A stretch of 64,000 bases of DNA from Galbula dea (lineage: Eukaryota > Chordata > Aves > Piciformes > Galbulidae). The translations under genes and the position numbers were made by a program. The stretch is taken from NCBI GenBank assembly GCA_013399015.1, contig VWZX01005703.1:310001-374000 (forward strand), written 5' to 3'. How positions within the stretch are numbered: the stretch's first letter is position 1; each line of letters opens with the position of its first letter. Shown piece by piece: positions 40,601 through 49,575 of this stretch. The notes below the pieces were generated by a model that saw only the letters and a list, made by a program, of their open reading frames with translations, was not told where the DNA came from and did not search any database.

Positions 40601-43600
40601 ACTGAATCAGCACTTTCCCAAGGTCCAGCAAGAAAACATCACCCTTATTGAAACTGTCCCAGGAAAGTGCTACCTGTTGCAAGGAAATGAAAGTGCTCAG
40701 CAAACTGAGGAGGACAGCAAGAGTGCATGAGGCAAGTCATAGCCATTGAAAAGTTTTCCTTAGGGATGTAAAAACTGGTCTGCAATGGTACCCTCATTTT
40801 TTCCTGCTTTCATCTGTTCACTGAGCCCAACAGCTTCTCTGATGAGAACACCAAACCACCCAGCCAGGTCTTGAAACCTATCAGTAGTAGGGGTTCTTGA
40901 GCAGAGGTGAGCTGTCTAATAGGCAAACCTGATTGAAAATGGGTGTAGGAGGAGAGGTAAGGAGGAATGGTCCATAAGGAGAGAAGGCTCTTACCTCTGT
41001 GGCTGACACATGCTTCTTCCCCTTGACGTGGAGGAGACGCTTGATGTTGTACATGTTAGTCTCCACATGCTTAAATCCTGAAGCCACTCCTCCCTTCTTG
41101 TAGCTGTTGTGAAGCAGGGAATAAAGTTAGAGCTGGTTAGAAAACACCTTCCCCTCTCTCCTCTGAGAACATCTCAAGCTTTTGGTGACAACCATACAAT
41201 CTAGAGCAAATATAGTCTCAAAGCTCTAAAAATGGAATGTCAAAAGCTGTGTTGCCTCACTCTGCTGTTTATGGTCCCTGGGCAGAACAAAATGTTACCA
41301 TAACCTGGTAGAGGACACTAGTTCTCTCCCATATATTCTAGCAGCTTTGTTCTTCCATCTCTGAACACACACTTGGCAACAGCTGCTGCCAGCACTGTAT
41401 TGCTTCCCTGCCCAATGCCATCCCCTCCTCTATGTGCAACTTTGCAAGGAAGACACAATCACATCATGAGGGGATGTGGTCCCCCAGGGAAATCCCAGAG
41501 CCTTTAATGGTTTTTGGGCAAGTCTAACCCACTTCCACATAACCTGTTCTAGCAAATAGATCTAATGCTCAGACTACAGTAGTAACTGACACAATGTAAT
41601 TGTCAATTATGGGGAAAAGAGACAATTACTGAGAACCTCATTGGTTTTGCCACGTGGGTCACAGAGGTATTGGAATGAGACTGGCAAATGTGGTCAGGCA
41701 CGTGAGTGACTCACAGTACTTTAGCCTTGTTTGGCCCAGTATAAAGTATCCACAGAAGGATGCTTTGATGATGAGTCCACCTTGAGTCCACCTGTCAAGG
41801 TGTGGAAAGAGCCTGCTTTAATTTCTTCTTCTGCCTCAGACTTCCTGCTTGTTTTTAGGGATGTGGTTTAGACCAAGACAAATCCTACCTCATACTGATT
41901 TCAGAAGCAGATAGGTTTCCAAATAGCCTTCTAAACCAACATGTTTTAAAGATTTGGATTTTAGTCCTTTGTTGTCCCCTACTCATCTTTAGGGTGAGGG
42001 TAAAAGCACTTTCCTGTCCCACACAAGTGCTGAGGAGACTCATGAGAGGTTGCAGAGATGCACAAGACAAGAAGTATGAAAACCCAAACTGAGACAGAAA
42101 GCATTGACCAAGAATGGGTTTTCAGCTAAGTTTTCTTGGCCAACTTCAGTGCTCATCCAATACATTTCAGGTTTTTGAAATGCTGAAGGCTCTGAGATGC
42201 AGCAAAGCCAAGGGACCTCCAGGGACCATGAGCCACCTCTTTGCAGGTTGTTTTATGCTACTCACATGATGCCATTGCGGAAATAGCTTTGGAAGGTCTC
42301 GGACTCATGGCCCTGGACTTCCCGGTGCTGCACAGGGTTCCCCCTGAGTGCATTGTCCAGCTGGGTGACATACATGGCAGCAGCACCTTGCTCATCCTGA
42401 GAGGAATCCTTGCCAATCCAGTAATGCAAATCCACAGCAGTACCACGAGAGGTTCTTTTGGTCTGGAAGAAGTGGGAAAGATGAGTCAGGAGGAAGAGAC
42501 AGACCATATGTGTGTTGTTCAGCACAAAAATGGCATGGACCTGTTGGAGCAGGTCGAGAGAAGCCTACAAAAATGATCCAAGGGCTGGAACACCTCTGCT
42601 CTGAAGAAAGGTTGAGAGAGTTGGGGTTGTTCAGCCTGGAGAAGAGAAGGCTCCAGGGAGACCCTACTGCAGCCTTTCAATATTTAAAGGGGAACCTATA
42701 AGAAAGATGGGAACAACCTTTTCAGCAGGGCCTAATGTAACAGGACAGAGGTGATGGTTTTAAACTAAAAGAGGATAGATTTAGACTAGATACAAGAAGG
42801 ATTCTTTTTACAATGAGGGTGGTGAAACACTCAGGCTGCCCAGAGAGGTATTGGATGTCCCAGTCCAGGAGACATTCCAGGTCAGGTTGTCTGGGGCTCT
42901 GAACAAACTGATTCAGTTGAAGATGTTGCTGCTTACTGCAAGGAGGTTGGATCTGATGACCTTTAAATGTCCCTTCCAACACAAACCATTCTGTGATTCT
43001 ATGAAATAAGACCACTGGTCAAAACCAAGATCACTGGCAAAAACCAAGTGACCATGGAGCCCTTTCCCAGTTTTCTCCTGGGCAAGCAGAGACAGAGCAG
43101 TCTTAGAATGCTCTCTGGGAGCTCAACCTAGAGTCAAGGACCTTATTCAGGAGAGCATTTATGGGGTTCATGTACACAGTGAACTGAAGGATGTTCTTCT
43201 GTAACTCTTGCTATCAAGGAGAACCAAGGACCTGTGCAATTACAAAAATTAATGTGTTCAGTAAAGTTTGATATTAAAAGAAGGAGGCTTTTCTGATAGA
43301 TCACCTGTTCAAATGTAATGTACTCTGCTCTTGATTTGCCTTGGAGATGCAACCCCTTCTTGCCCCTTCTCTTTCTCATGTCCCACTCCATAGTAACACC
43401 AACTGCCTCAGAATTGCTGCTGACTTGTAAACCAGACCCAACTCCAAAGGAAGCTGAGCCTGAGTGGGCACACTGTGCTCCCTCTTATTACAGAAAAACC
43501 CAGCAGCCTAGGGGGAGGAGGAAGGCAGCCTGAGAACAGGTGTTCCCATTGTTACCTGGGCTGTGCCAGTAATTTTTCATCACCTACTGTGTTAAACCCT

Positions 43601-46600
43601 GTCATGGACACCTGGGAAAGGTAATGAAAGCTCATTTTGTGAACTGAGCTTGACACTGTTTATTTGTTTTGTGCAGTGATACTGCAGTGAAATGCACTAG
43701 AAGTTGAATAAAACAGAGCTCAGTTCCTCCAGGCACTGCAAATCTGTTTAAATCTTTAAATCTGTTGCAAAATCATTCAATTTAATGCACAGTTATTGAA
43801 GATGATCAAAGTCTCACTGTGATGGGGACTACCTTTGTTTGGAGAGCCTCCAGTCAAGGAGCAGAATGCAAAGATGAACATTTTACCCTTCTGTCTGCAG
43901 GAGGAAAGGAGAGTTGTGGACTCATTAAGGGCTTTTCTACCTGGGGAAGCTATTGCAACATAAGCTGAGCCTGTGAGCATCAAAATCCATAATATCTATA
44001 GTCATCTCCTTGCAAGGACACTCATATTCTGCCCTAAGCATGTCCTTGGATAGCCCCTACCAAATCAATTCAGTACTCAAAAGGTAGTACAAAGGCATGG
44101 TGGATTAGAGCAGGAGGCATTCTTCATTGCTATCCCAGTCTGTTTTCCTAGCTTGACATATAGTGGATGTGTTTTTGGTTCTTGTGGGATAGTGGAGGCT
44201 TCACTGGCTTTTGACTGACAGAGATGTTTGCAGAAAGGACACTCAGACCCAGGAAGTGGGAAACACTTCTGGTTTCCACCATATGGACATCATTTGATGC
44301 AATGGGGCCTGCATTGCTCCAGGCTGATGAAAAGATTTGGAAGGAAGTCTGGGAGCTGAGTGCAACACATCATCCACCCACAGAGCTTCAGGAACACAAG
44401 GCAGTTTGCACAGCCTAGAGAATAGAGGTGGTTCTCAAGAGTGTGCTGATGGGGACATGAGAAGGGCTGCAGAGCCTGTCTGCTGCTTTTGTGACACAGA
44501 GTGGTTGGCACACCTCCACAACCCCCATCTTCTGCTGAAGATGAGACCCTCCAGCCAGTCAACGCTCACATCCCTGTCTGGACACCATCCTGTGCAACAT
44601 GCTCTAGGAGAAGCTGCTTTGACAAGGGGGCTGGACTAGATGACCTCCAGAGGTCTCTTCCAACCCCTGAGACTCTGTGATCCCCAAAAGACTCCCCCAA
44701 GTCATGCACATGTAGACCTAGACCTTGATTTAGTTTGCCAGGAAGGTCCTGGCCATTTTGCCATGCCTGGACATGACTCAGTTGATTAGAAGATAAATAA
44801 TTCCAATGAATTACTAACTTAATTGCTCCTCATTTACTGAACACACAGTGTTGTTGCCACGGCCATGTTAAACTCAGGGGTGTGACTAGATGCTGAAGGC
44901 ACATGCACAACCAATTTCACCCTTGGTGCTGCTGTCACTGGTGAGAGTATTTGGGATCCAAGTCAGAGCTAAACAAAAAGGATTGAAGCAGTTGCCTCCC
45001 CAAGAGAGCAAGGTTTATTAGCTTTACTTACATGCAGAATGATGTAACAGTCACCTTCAAAGAAAGTCCCATAAGCCTTCTCAGGTACAGGAACCATCTT
45101 CATATTCTGTAAGGAAATGGGTGTTTGGGTGATTGGTAAAGAACTGCAGAGCCAAAAGTTGCTGTGTGTGAAACAGGGCAGCTAGGGTGCACAAAGCACT
45201 AAGGTGACAGTCAGGGTTTGGAGAAAGAAGAATCAGGGCTGTGCTTGGGAGCTGGAAAAAGCCACTCCTGGGGGAAATCCCAAAAGAGGCAAATGTGAGG
45301 GGCTGCTTGGACAGATGGACAAGATTTTTGGTCTCCTTGCCCTTCTGCAATCCTGTAGGTGTAGATCAAGGAGACCTTAAGGTCAGGCTGAAGTGCTCCA
45401 GAGCTTGCACTTGTAGGGAATTTCCCAGAGCAGTGAGCACATCTCATCCTAGGTTTCATTTTGAGCATGGTTTTTACTCCCTGCCCAGAAGTTCAAGGAT
45501 AGCTTTCAGACCTTTGTTAGGATAACCCAGAGAGCCATAGCAACTGGCAGTGCTGAGAAAAGACAGACTTGAGAACACTGAAGTGTCCTTCACCCCTCCA
45601 GACTCTAATTGCACACTTCCTCTGGTACAAGTGCACAATCCACCAGCCATGCCTGCCCAGAATAGGTGCCTGGATGTGGCACCCACCACTGCACATGCAG
45701 CTCCTGAGCTTGAACTGGCTCTGTGGTTGCCTGGAATTAGACACATACACTCTTATGGTCACCTGACTGGTTTCCCAGCATACCAGCATGACCTTTGTGA
45801 ACTGACACTTCTCTAATTACAGATCCTCTGGAAAGAAGCTTAGTACAGTGCTTTGGAGAGAAATAGAAAGGTAAAGACCTTGTGATCCTTGGAACATAGC
45901 TTGGACCTGTAAAGGGACGACCACCACCACCTGGAGGCCTGTTGAAGACCCCTCCCACTGCTTCCCTGAGTGATCTTTTAGCTCATTCTTAGCTTCCTCC
46001 CATTGCAAAGGAATGTTTTTGGTGAATTGGGCCAGAAAAAGGCAGAATTGAGCACACCCTTGCTCCAAACCAAAAGCAAAGACCACAGCAAGAAGCAGCT
46101 GACCTTGCAAGCTGCAGTATCTGTCCCTGCAGTGACCCATCAATCAGACTGGGAAAGATAAAGGTGAAATGCAAATAGACTCCAGGGGATGCCTCTGTTG
46201 CAAAAATGGGTGCCTTCCCCATGACAGCTGCTGGCACAGACTGAGGTTACCTATGCATAACCCCTCTGCTTGTTAAAACAGGTCGTTCATTTCTAATGTG
46301 CTAATGCAGCCTTGCATTGGTTCCCAGAGAAGGTGAGGGAGCCTCCAGTGCTGGAGGAACAGCTTCAGTCCCACCACTCTTCTATTTCCTTAGTCAGTAT
46401 TATCCCTGTTTTACAGATCAATAACATGTTGCAAGTTGCACGGGGAGATGTTCAGTCTCCTGCTTCCCACTGTATCTTCTCTGTAACTCTCTTTTCCCAC
46501 CCTGATTACATCAAGAACATCCCTTTCTTGAGACTCACATGTGCAGAGGACAGATGCCCCTGTTGCCACTTGTCCTACCTCTATGCTCCATATCTGCAGT

Positions 46601-46647
46601 CCCAGCTTTCTCTCAATAGGTGGGAGATTCATGTCACCATCTGTCAT
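25582..46647 (-). CDS. VILL: Villin-like actin-binding protein, complete CDS (19 exons)
   Basis: Villin/gelsolin family protein of 863 residues (human VILL is about 856). On the - strand the exons run 46647-46579, 45106-45032, 42462-42266, 41103-40995, 40673-40563, 39637-39438, 39355-39277, 37939-37841, 35733-35580, 34560-34460, 33784-33647, 33028-32870, 31985-31806, 31150-31005, 30319-30175, 29508-29320, 27333-27265, 26569-26312, 25695-25582. All junctions are GT-AG and in frame. Six gelsolin repeats start near residues 16, 135, 265, 398, 515 and 625. They are followed by an Asn/Ser-rich linker (about 741-800) and a headpiece ending QYGLF. Family residues include DEQGAAA in G1 and the basic LLHVKGKKH in G2. 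VILL rather than VIL1 or AVIL is supported by YHVYEK, LLDTWEEIFLW, FHDIFGKSKDEFY and convergence with PLCD1. Family role: Ca2+/PIP2-regulated actin binding, mainly in epithelia; severing activity is not shown by sequence alone. Confidence 0.97.
26312..26569 (-). CDS. VILL: VILL exon: Asn/Ser-rich linker and headpiece N-lobe
   Basis: Acceptor atttggcag and donor gtgaca. Encodes DLNNISLNKKILSMTNLS, a low-complexity segment of Asn, Ser and Tyr (NHSNSNSYSNSSNYN), and the headpiece start YSREVLMNKTVDELPEGVDP to KKE. 86 codons, phase 0 at both ends. The linker has no counterpart I can align in human VILL. Confidence 0.96.
27265..27333 (-). CDS. VILL: VILL exon: post-G6 segment
   Basis: Acceptor cccttag and donor gtgagt. 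Encodes DGKSYEEMKNSLGDVSAISE and IKV (23 codons), matching the segment after the G6 repeat in villin-family proteins. Confidence 0.93.
28439..28459 (+). repeat. (CCAA)n short tandem repeat
   Basis: About five copies of a CCAA tetranucleotide in the VILL intron between the G6 and post-G6 exons. Confidence 0.85.
28847..29090 (-). mobile_element. CR1 LINE 3' fragment, reverse orientation
   Basis: Reverse CR1 tail: aggttggaagagacctccaa, catcaagtccaaccatcaac, cctccagggactgtgactcc, gggcagcctgggccaatatc and gaaggaatttttcctgatat. It is sense with respect to VILL and lies in its intron. Non-coding remnant. Confidence 0.92.
29320..29508 (-). CDS. VILL: VILL exon: G6 repeat
   Basis: Acceptor tctccttgcag and donor gtaagt. 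Encodes IFLWVGKGSNTYERNEAIAS, AKEYLKTHPAGRDLATPI and GWFNAWDPYKWS. 63 codons, phase 0 at both ends. Confidence 0.97.
30175..30319 (-). CDS. VILL: VILL exon: G5-G6 connection
   Basis: Encodes FQEQITHYQPRLFECSNQTG and RFIMTEVVGFCQEDLDEDDV to LLDTWEE. The chosen acceptor (gaggaag before the first G) is the only nearby AG that keeps frame with the preceding exon (KR then FQEQ). A frame-shifting AG sits 4 nt upstream. The donor gtcagc is weak. Confidence 0.9.
31005..31150 (-). CDS. VILL: VILL exon: G5 repeat
   Basis: Acceptor ctgaacgcag and donor gtaaca. Encodes GCSGDEREMAKMVADIVSKR, the conserved EGQEPAEFWEALGG, and KAPYASEK. A second AG 8 nt further in (gatgcag) was rejected because it breaks frame and would remove GCS. 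Confidence 0.95.
31285..31450 (-). mobile_element. CR1 LINE 3' fragment, reverse orientation
   Basis: Reverse CR1: tttgggttggaaggaacctt, agatcatctagtccaacccc and cctgccatggacagggacat. It lies in the VILL intron between the G5 exons. Confidence 0.92.
31806..31985 (-). CDS. VILL: VILL exon: G4-G5 connection and G5 start
   Basis: Acceptor tttccttgcag and donor gtgaga. Encodes GGTSRGQKSTPEPAIRLFQV, TKATEVPPRASSLNSNDVFL and VCYLWCGK. 60 codons, phase 0 at both ends. Confidence 0.97.
32870..33028 (-). CDS. VILL: VILL exon: G4 repeat, second half
   Basis: Acceptor tcttccccag and donor gtaaag. Encodes GRHASVDEITACALNAIELD, VQVRVTMGKEPAHFLAIF and KGKLVIYE. 53 codons. It is noticeably more CpG- and GC-rich than the flanking introns. 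Confidence 0.97.
33095..33143 (+). mobile_element. Possible CR1 tail remnant
   Basis: Short match to the CR1 3' end: gaccttgatgatctcagagg and tcttttccagccatgatgat. Too short to assign to a subfamily. Confidence 0.5.
33647..33784 (-). CDS. VILL: VILL exon: G4 repeat, first half
   Basis: Acceptor tttaactag and donor gtaggt. Encodes VWRIEDLEMQPVNPKTYGQF, YGGDCYLVLYTYLRSGRP and HYVLYMWQ. The start VWRIE is the typical opening of villin G4. 46 codons. Confidence 0.97.
34460..34560 (-). CDS. VILL: VILL exon: G3-G4 linker
   Basis: Acceptor gctgcatgcag and donor gtaaga. Encodes KVEQVKFDITQLHARPELAA and EQRMVDDASGEVE. This links the two three-repeat halves of the villin core. Entered in phase 1. Confidence 0.96.
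35580..35733 (-). CDS. VILL: VILL exon: end of G3
   Basis: Acceptor ccactag and donor gtgagc. Encodes GFIQAKGYPSSTNIEVINDG, AESAMFKQLFQRWTEKNE and TQGLGKVYTTGKI. Ends in phase 1. Confidence 0.96.
37485..37740 (-). mobile_element. Possible ancient CR1-like remnant
   Basis: The layout 'ctctgcctccatc..., gcaaattccagaagtccact, tttcctgggtagcaaagtat' resembles degraded old CR1-type tails read in reverse. It is too diverged to assign by eye. Confidence 0.35.
37841..37939 (-). CDS. VILL: VILL exon: G3 repeat
   Basis: Acceptor tcacctcag and donor gtgagt. Encodes DCYILDQGGFKIYVWRGKAS and SLEEKKAAFSRAV. 33 codons, phase 0 at both ends. Confidence 0.97.
39277..39355 (-). CDS. VILL: VILL exon: G2-G3 connection
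   Basis: Acceptor gtctttcag and donor gtaaga. The first T completes a His codon. Then VYEKDNDLVVQEIATRPLTQ and DLLQHE. YHVYEK across the junction matches VILL specifically. Confidence 0.96.
39438..39637 (-). CDS. VILL: VILL exon: G2 repeat, second half
   Basis: Acceptor ccttctgcag and donor gtaagt. Encodes GLALARSIRDSERGGRAQIG, IIDNEKDSPDLMQIMKMVLG and ADELQKANVRLY. The donor lies within the apparent CAG, leaving CA to pair with the next exon's T. Confidence 0.96.
39870..40045 (+). mobile_element. CR1 3' fragment
   Basis: CR1 tail of the 'ggagttggacttgatgatct' type, followed by gccccttccaactcaagaca and preceded by gtgtagtttttggggttgtc. It is antisense to VILL, within an intron. Confidence 0.8.
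40563..40673 (-). CDS. VILL: VILL exon: G2 repeat, first half
   Basis: Acceptor ttgcaacag and donor gtgagt. Encodes VALSWDSFNKGDVFLLDLGK and VLIQWNGPSCSIAEKSR. 37 codons, phase 0 at both ends. Confidence 0.97.
40995..41103 (-). CDS. VILL: VILL exon: G1-G2 connection with basic motif
   Basis: Acceptor ttcacaacag and donor gtaaga. Encodes YKKGGVASGFKHVETNMYNI and KRLLHVKGKKHVSATE. The basic LLHVKGKKH stretch is the PIP2/actin-interacting segment of the family. Confidence 0.97.
42266..42462 (-). CDS. VILL: VILL exon: G1 repeat, second part
   Basis: Acceptor cttcttccag and donor gtgagt. Encodes TKRTSRGTAVDLHYWIGKDS, SQDEQGAAAMYVTQLDNALR and HREVQGHESETFQSYFRNGI. DEQGAAA is the conserved G1 helix start carrying a Ca2+-ligand Glu in villin. 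Ends in phase 2. Confidence 0.97.
42540..43004 (+). mobile_element. CR1 LINE 3' fragment, about 465 bp
   Basis: The longest CR1 copy in the window. It contains ctgttggagcaggtcgagag, gaacacctctgctctgaaga, gttcagcctggagaagagaa, ctgcccagagaggtattgga and the terminus ccattctgtgattctatga. It covers the end of the CR1 second ORF region and the 3' UTR, with disrupted coding capacity. Antisense to VILL. Confidence 0.95.
44575..44683 (+). mobile_element. CR1 3' fragment
   Basis: CR1 tail: gggggctggactagatgacc, tccagaggtctcttccaacc and gactctgtgatcc. It may extend further upstream as a diverged sequence. Confidence 0.85.
45032..45106 (-). CDS. VILL: VILL exon: G1 repeat, first part
   Basis: Acceptor tttccttacag and donor gtaagt. 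Encodes NMKMVPVPEKAYGTFFEGDC and YIILH. FFEGDCYIIL is the characteristic first strand of G1 in villins. 25 codons. Confidence 0.97.
46579..46647 (-). CDS. VILL: VILL first coding exon
   Basis: Start ATG at 46647-46645 on the - strand, with A at -3. Encodes MTDGDMNLPPIERKLGLQIW and SIE, with donor gtagga. A second in-frame ATG (46632-46630, MNLPP) gives an N-terminus closer in length to human VILL and is an alternative start. An acceptor-like ttttccttccag lies just upstream (exon edge 46660), so this exon appears to be preceded by a non-coding 5' exon. Confidence 0.85.
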
Positions 46648-46660
46648 CCTGCAGTCTGAG
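46648..46660 (-). other. VILL: VILL 5' UTR portion in first coding exon
   Basis: Thirteen bases (CTCAGACTGCAGG) between the splice acceptor tttccttccag and the ATG. The acceptor is strong. The upstream non-coding exon was not located. Confidence 0.6.
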
Positions 46661-47292
46661 CTGGAAGGAAAAGGAAGAATTAAAACCAAAGTAACTCCAT
46701 AACTAGATACAACAGCAAGTGTGCTGGCCATCTGGGTTCCTGTAACAGCCAGTGGAGGTTTAATACTGATAATCCACACCCTGAAGTGCCTCTGTCTCTC
46801 TGCTGAGAGTGAAGAGAGCACAGCTATAGTTATCAACAGTGAGGTGAGAGGAAATCCCATTCCCAGGGTATCCAGGCTCATGGAGGGCCAAGCAAAGTGT
46901 GGGATCACAGCTCAGAAAAGACTAGCTAGGATACTGTTGTTCTGGTGGGGGATAATTTTTCCCCTCTTTGAATAGGTGGAAAGGGTGAGCCAGGGCACTG
47001 GACCTGACATCAGTACTGATTTGTTCCCACCATGGCAGTAGGGGTGGCAGAGACTCTCTGAGCCTCGAGCCCTCCTGGAACAGCCACTGGAGGTCAGGGC
47101 AGGTATCCTAGGGCACTGGAAGCCTAAGAAATTAAGCTCTTCCACTTCAAGAGGAGATGCAGGTCTAAATTAAGACACCTGAAAGGTATGTCAGGGCAGG
47201 GCACCAGGCTCTCAGCTCCATAAAGGTCAATGGAGACACAGCCAGTGAAGTCAGCAGAGCACATGGAGTGATCCAACTGATGAGCCAGGTGT

Positions 47293-47307
47293 CTACGTCA
47301 CACGTAG
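47293..47307. promoter_or_regulatory. Palindromic double ACGT element upstream of VILL
   Basis: The perfect inverted repeat CTACGT-CAC-ACGTAG gives two ACGT cores (bZIP/CRE-like) and two CpGs in CpG-poor DNA. It lies about 650 bp upstream of the VILL start codon. Its function is a guess. Confidence 0.25.
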
Positions 47308-47890
47308 CTGAGCAGCTCCCTAGCCTCTGCTGCCTGCATGGGGAAGAGGTAGATTTCAGTTGCCCACACGAAGGTGTCTGGGGACATTTGAGATGGTTTT
47401 CGTATCTCCAGCTGCCCCTCTGATGGGTAAATTTCTCCCATTCATTCTCTATTGTATCTACCAGTTGTGAAAAGAAACAAACAAACAGACTACTCTTAGC
47501 TATGCTCCCTGCTCCTACTGCTTGGATAGCTGAGGTTTTGCTCAGGAAGCTTACAGGGCAACCTTCTGAAGTGAATCAAACCCCAAAACAATCTATGTGA
47601 AACCAGTGAGTTACATCCCAGCAGAGCTGGCTGCCTGTGGGGCACAGCAGGCTCCTGCTGAGCAGCTCAGCTCCAACGGAGCAGCCACAGGACAGCTTGT
47701 GTTTGTGTAGGGATGATACCCAGCTCGAGAGTCAATCCTGCTCACAAACCAAAGCCCAGCTTCAAGAGAGATCACAGCTCACTGATTCCTGTGGTTTGCA
47801 TTCATTTGCTTCTCCCCAGTTGCTCATGACAGATCCAGCGATTGCTCTGCGTTAAGAACAACAGCAACCTGAGTGACTGCATTTTGTCTT

Positions 47891-47990
47891 CTGCCTCTGG
47901 ATGAAAAAGCTGCACTGATTGCAGGGCCATGACCTCTCCTCTGCCTCTGGATGAAAAGGCTGCACTGATTGCAGGGCCATGACCTCTCCT
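47891..47990 (+). repeat. 50-bp tandem duplication
   Basis: Two adjacent 50-bp copies (47891-47940 and 47941-47990) differing at one position (A/G at unit position 18). The unit starts ctgcctctggatgaaaa and ends gacctctcct. Not a recognised element. Confidence 0.97.
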
Positions 47991-49454
47991 CTGCTGCTTT
48001 GCTCAGCTGGAGGAAACTGCCTAGGAGAAGGAATGGTGCCATGGCTGCCTCAGCTCGGCACAACTTAGCCACCAGGAGATGAGAAATAAAAGCTGTTGCA
48101 CAAAGCCATGGAAGAAGCTTCTTCTGAAGGAAGGAAAAGGACACAGACAGGTGATTCCCTGTCAGAGAGGGTGACTATTGCTCATGTTATGAGAGCATGG
48201 AGAGTCATGCTGCACTTGGCACCACAAACTCATGAGGAGTTTGCAGACCAAGAGCACAAAAATTTATCATCTAGGCAGGCACGTTAGTCCATCCAGATTG
48301 TCCATAGCCCAGAACCACCAGATCCTGACTCCTTGAACAGGCAGTAGAGAGATGCAGGTACCTTCAGAGGTGTCTAGAGAACAGCCCCAACTGCCATCTG
48401 AGCAGGGATCCACAGTCTGGCAGCACTCAGCTGCAGGAGTCAGACATGCTCACTCCATCCTGAACACAGGTATAGCTAAAAAACTGTGGAAGGCTGAGTC
48501 CACATGACCTCATTTACCTTCCAGGAGTGTACTCAGCAACCTTCAGCTTCCTCTCAGGTCCTCCAGATAGCTTCCAGGCAAGAAGACAAATAGTAAGGAG
48601 AAAAAGAAAAGAAAAAGACATTTTTCACCTCAATTCCCAGAAAGGTAATTGAGAGCCACACAAAAAGCTAGATCCAGGAAGACATTTTAACCCCCACAGA
48701 GGAGCCAGACACTTTCCTGACAGGGGTCCTGACTCACCTACTGTGAATTCCAAGGCTATCAGGAACTGAAGCCAAAAATATGATCCCACTTCAGCTCTTT
48801 AACCAACAGACCTTTTCTTTCTTTTAATAGGGCATTCAAAAGGTCCCTGTCAAACAAAAAACCCAAGTGAAGCCTCTTTCCTTAGCTATCTCTTTAATTT
48901 ATTTAGGGTTTTTCCTTCCAGCATCAAAACAGGAACAACCTGAAACCCAAGCCAGTGAAGATGTTCCTATGTGAGGGAGAATTCAGGGAGGTGAAGGATT
49001 TTAGGGAGTGACACTGCTCCCTGTGGAAGGCAGCAGGCATCTTGCTTGCCTGCTAACAGCACAGGAAACCGGCAGCTGGCCAGCTGTGAGACACAGCTGG
49101 CTCCCTGCTTCTCCCAGCATCCCAACCTCTCCCCTCAGAAAAGTTAACCCCCAGGATGCTGAGATTCCTCTGAACACAGGCAGGCACATGGGACAAACCC
49201 CTCTGAAAGCCAGTGGTGCTCTGCTGGTGCCCATCCAAACCTCTTGGACTCAAGAAGGGGATTTTGGGTCTCCTCTGCTCCTGGGGTTCCTTTCTCCATT
49301 TAAAATCTGCTGATCCCCACTTTTCTGGGAAATGCTGTCCCTCCTTTCCTCCTTAGTCATTCAGCTGAGGCAGGGGGGAGTGTGAAGTACAGACAATGTT
49401 GGCTGTTTCTTAGCCTTTCCAGCTTCTTTTGGCTGGTGGCCAAGTCAGAAATAA

Positions 49455-49575
49455 TAGGAATATGACTTTTATAATCAGGCAGCTCATTTCATTAATGATT
49501 TAATGGGGGTTTTTAATCAGATGGTCTCATAATTCAACTCCTGCCCAGACACAAAATCTAGTATTTATGGAGTGA
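49455..49575 (-). promoter_or_regulatory. VILL: Candidate VILL promoter/enhancer: TATA box and homeodomain sites
   Basis: On the - strand a TATAAAAG box occupies 49473-49466. Upstream of it (higher coordinates) are an imperfect HNF1-like ATTAATGATTTAAT (49491-49504), a TTAATC word (49513-49518) and a CDX-like TTTATGG (near 49564-49570). HNF1 and CDX factors drive villin-family genes in intestine. Assignment to VILL is inference; no spliced exon 1 could be confirmed. Confidence 0.3.

Larger units (their letters stand above)
42463..45031 (-). other. VILL: VILL intron with two CR1 copies
   Basis: Intron within the G1 repeat. It holds a long antisense CR1 fragment (42540-43004) and a second CR1 tail (44575-44683). 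No exon was recognised. Confidence 0.8.

Noticed and set aside
46411..46908. 165-codon open frame on the - strand covering the first VILL coding exon
   Set aside because: Only 46579-46647 matches the family. The upstream part runs through the splice acceptor at 46660 and is intron or 5' flank; the downstream part runs past the donor.
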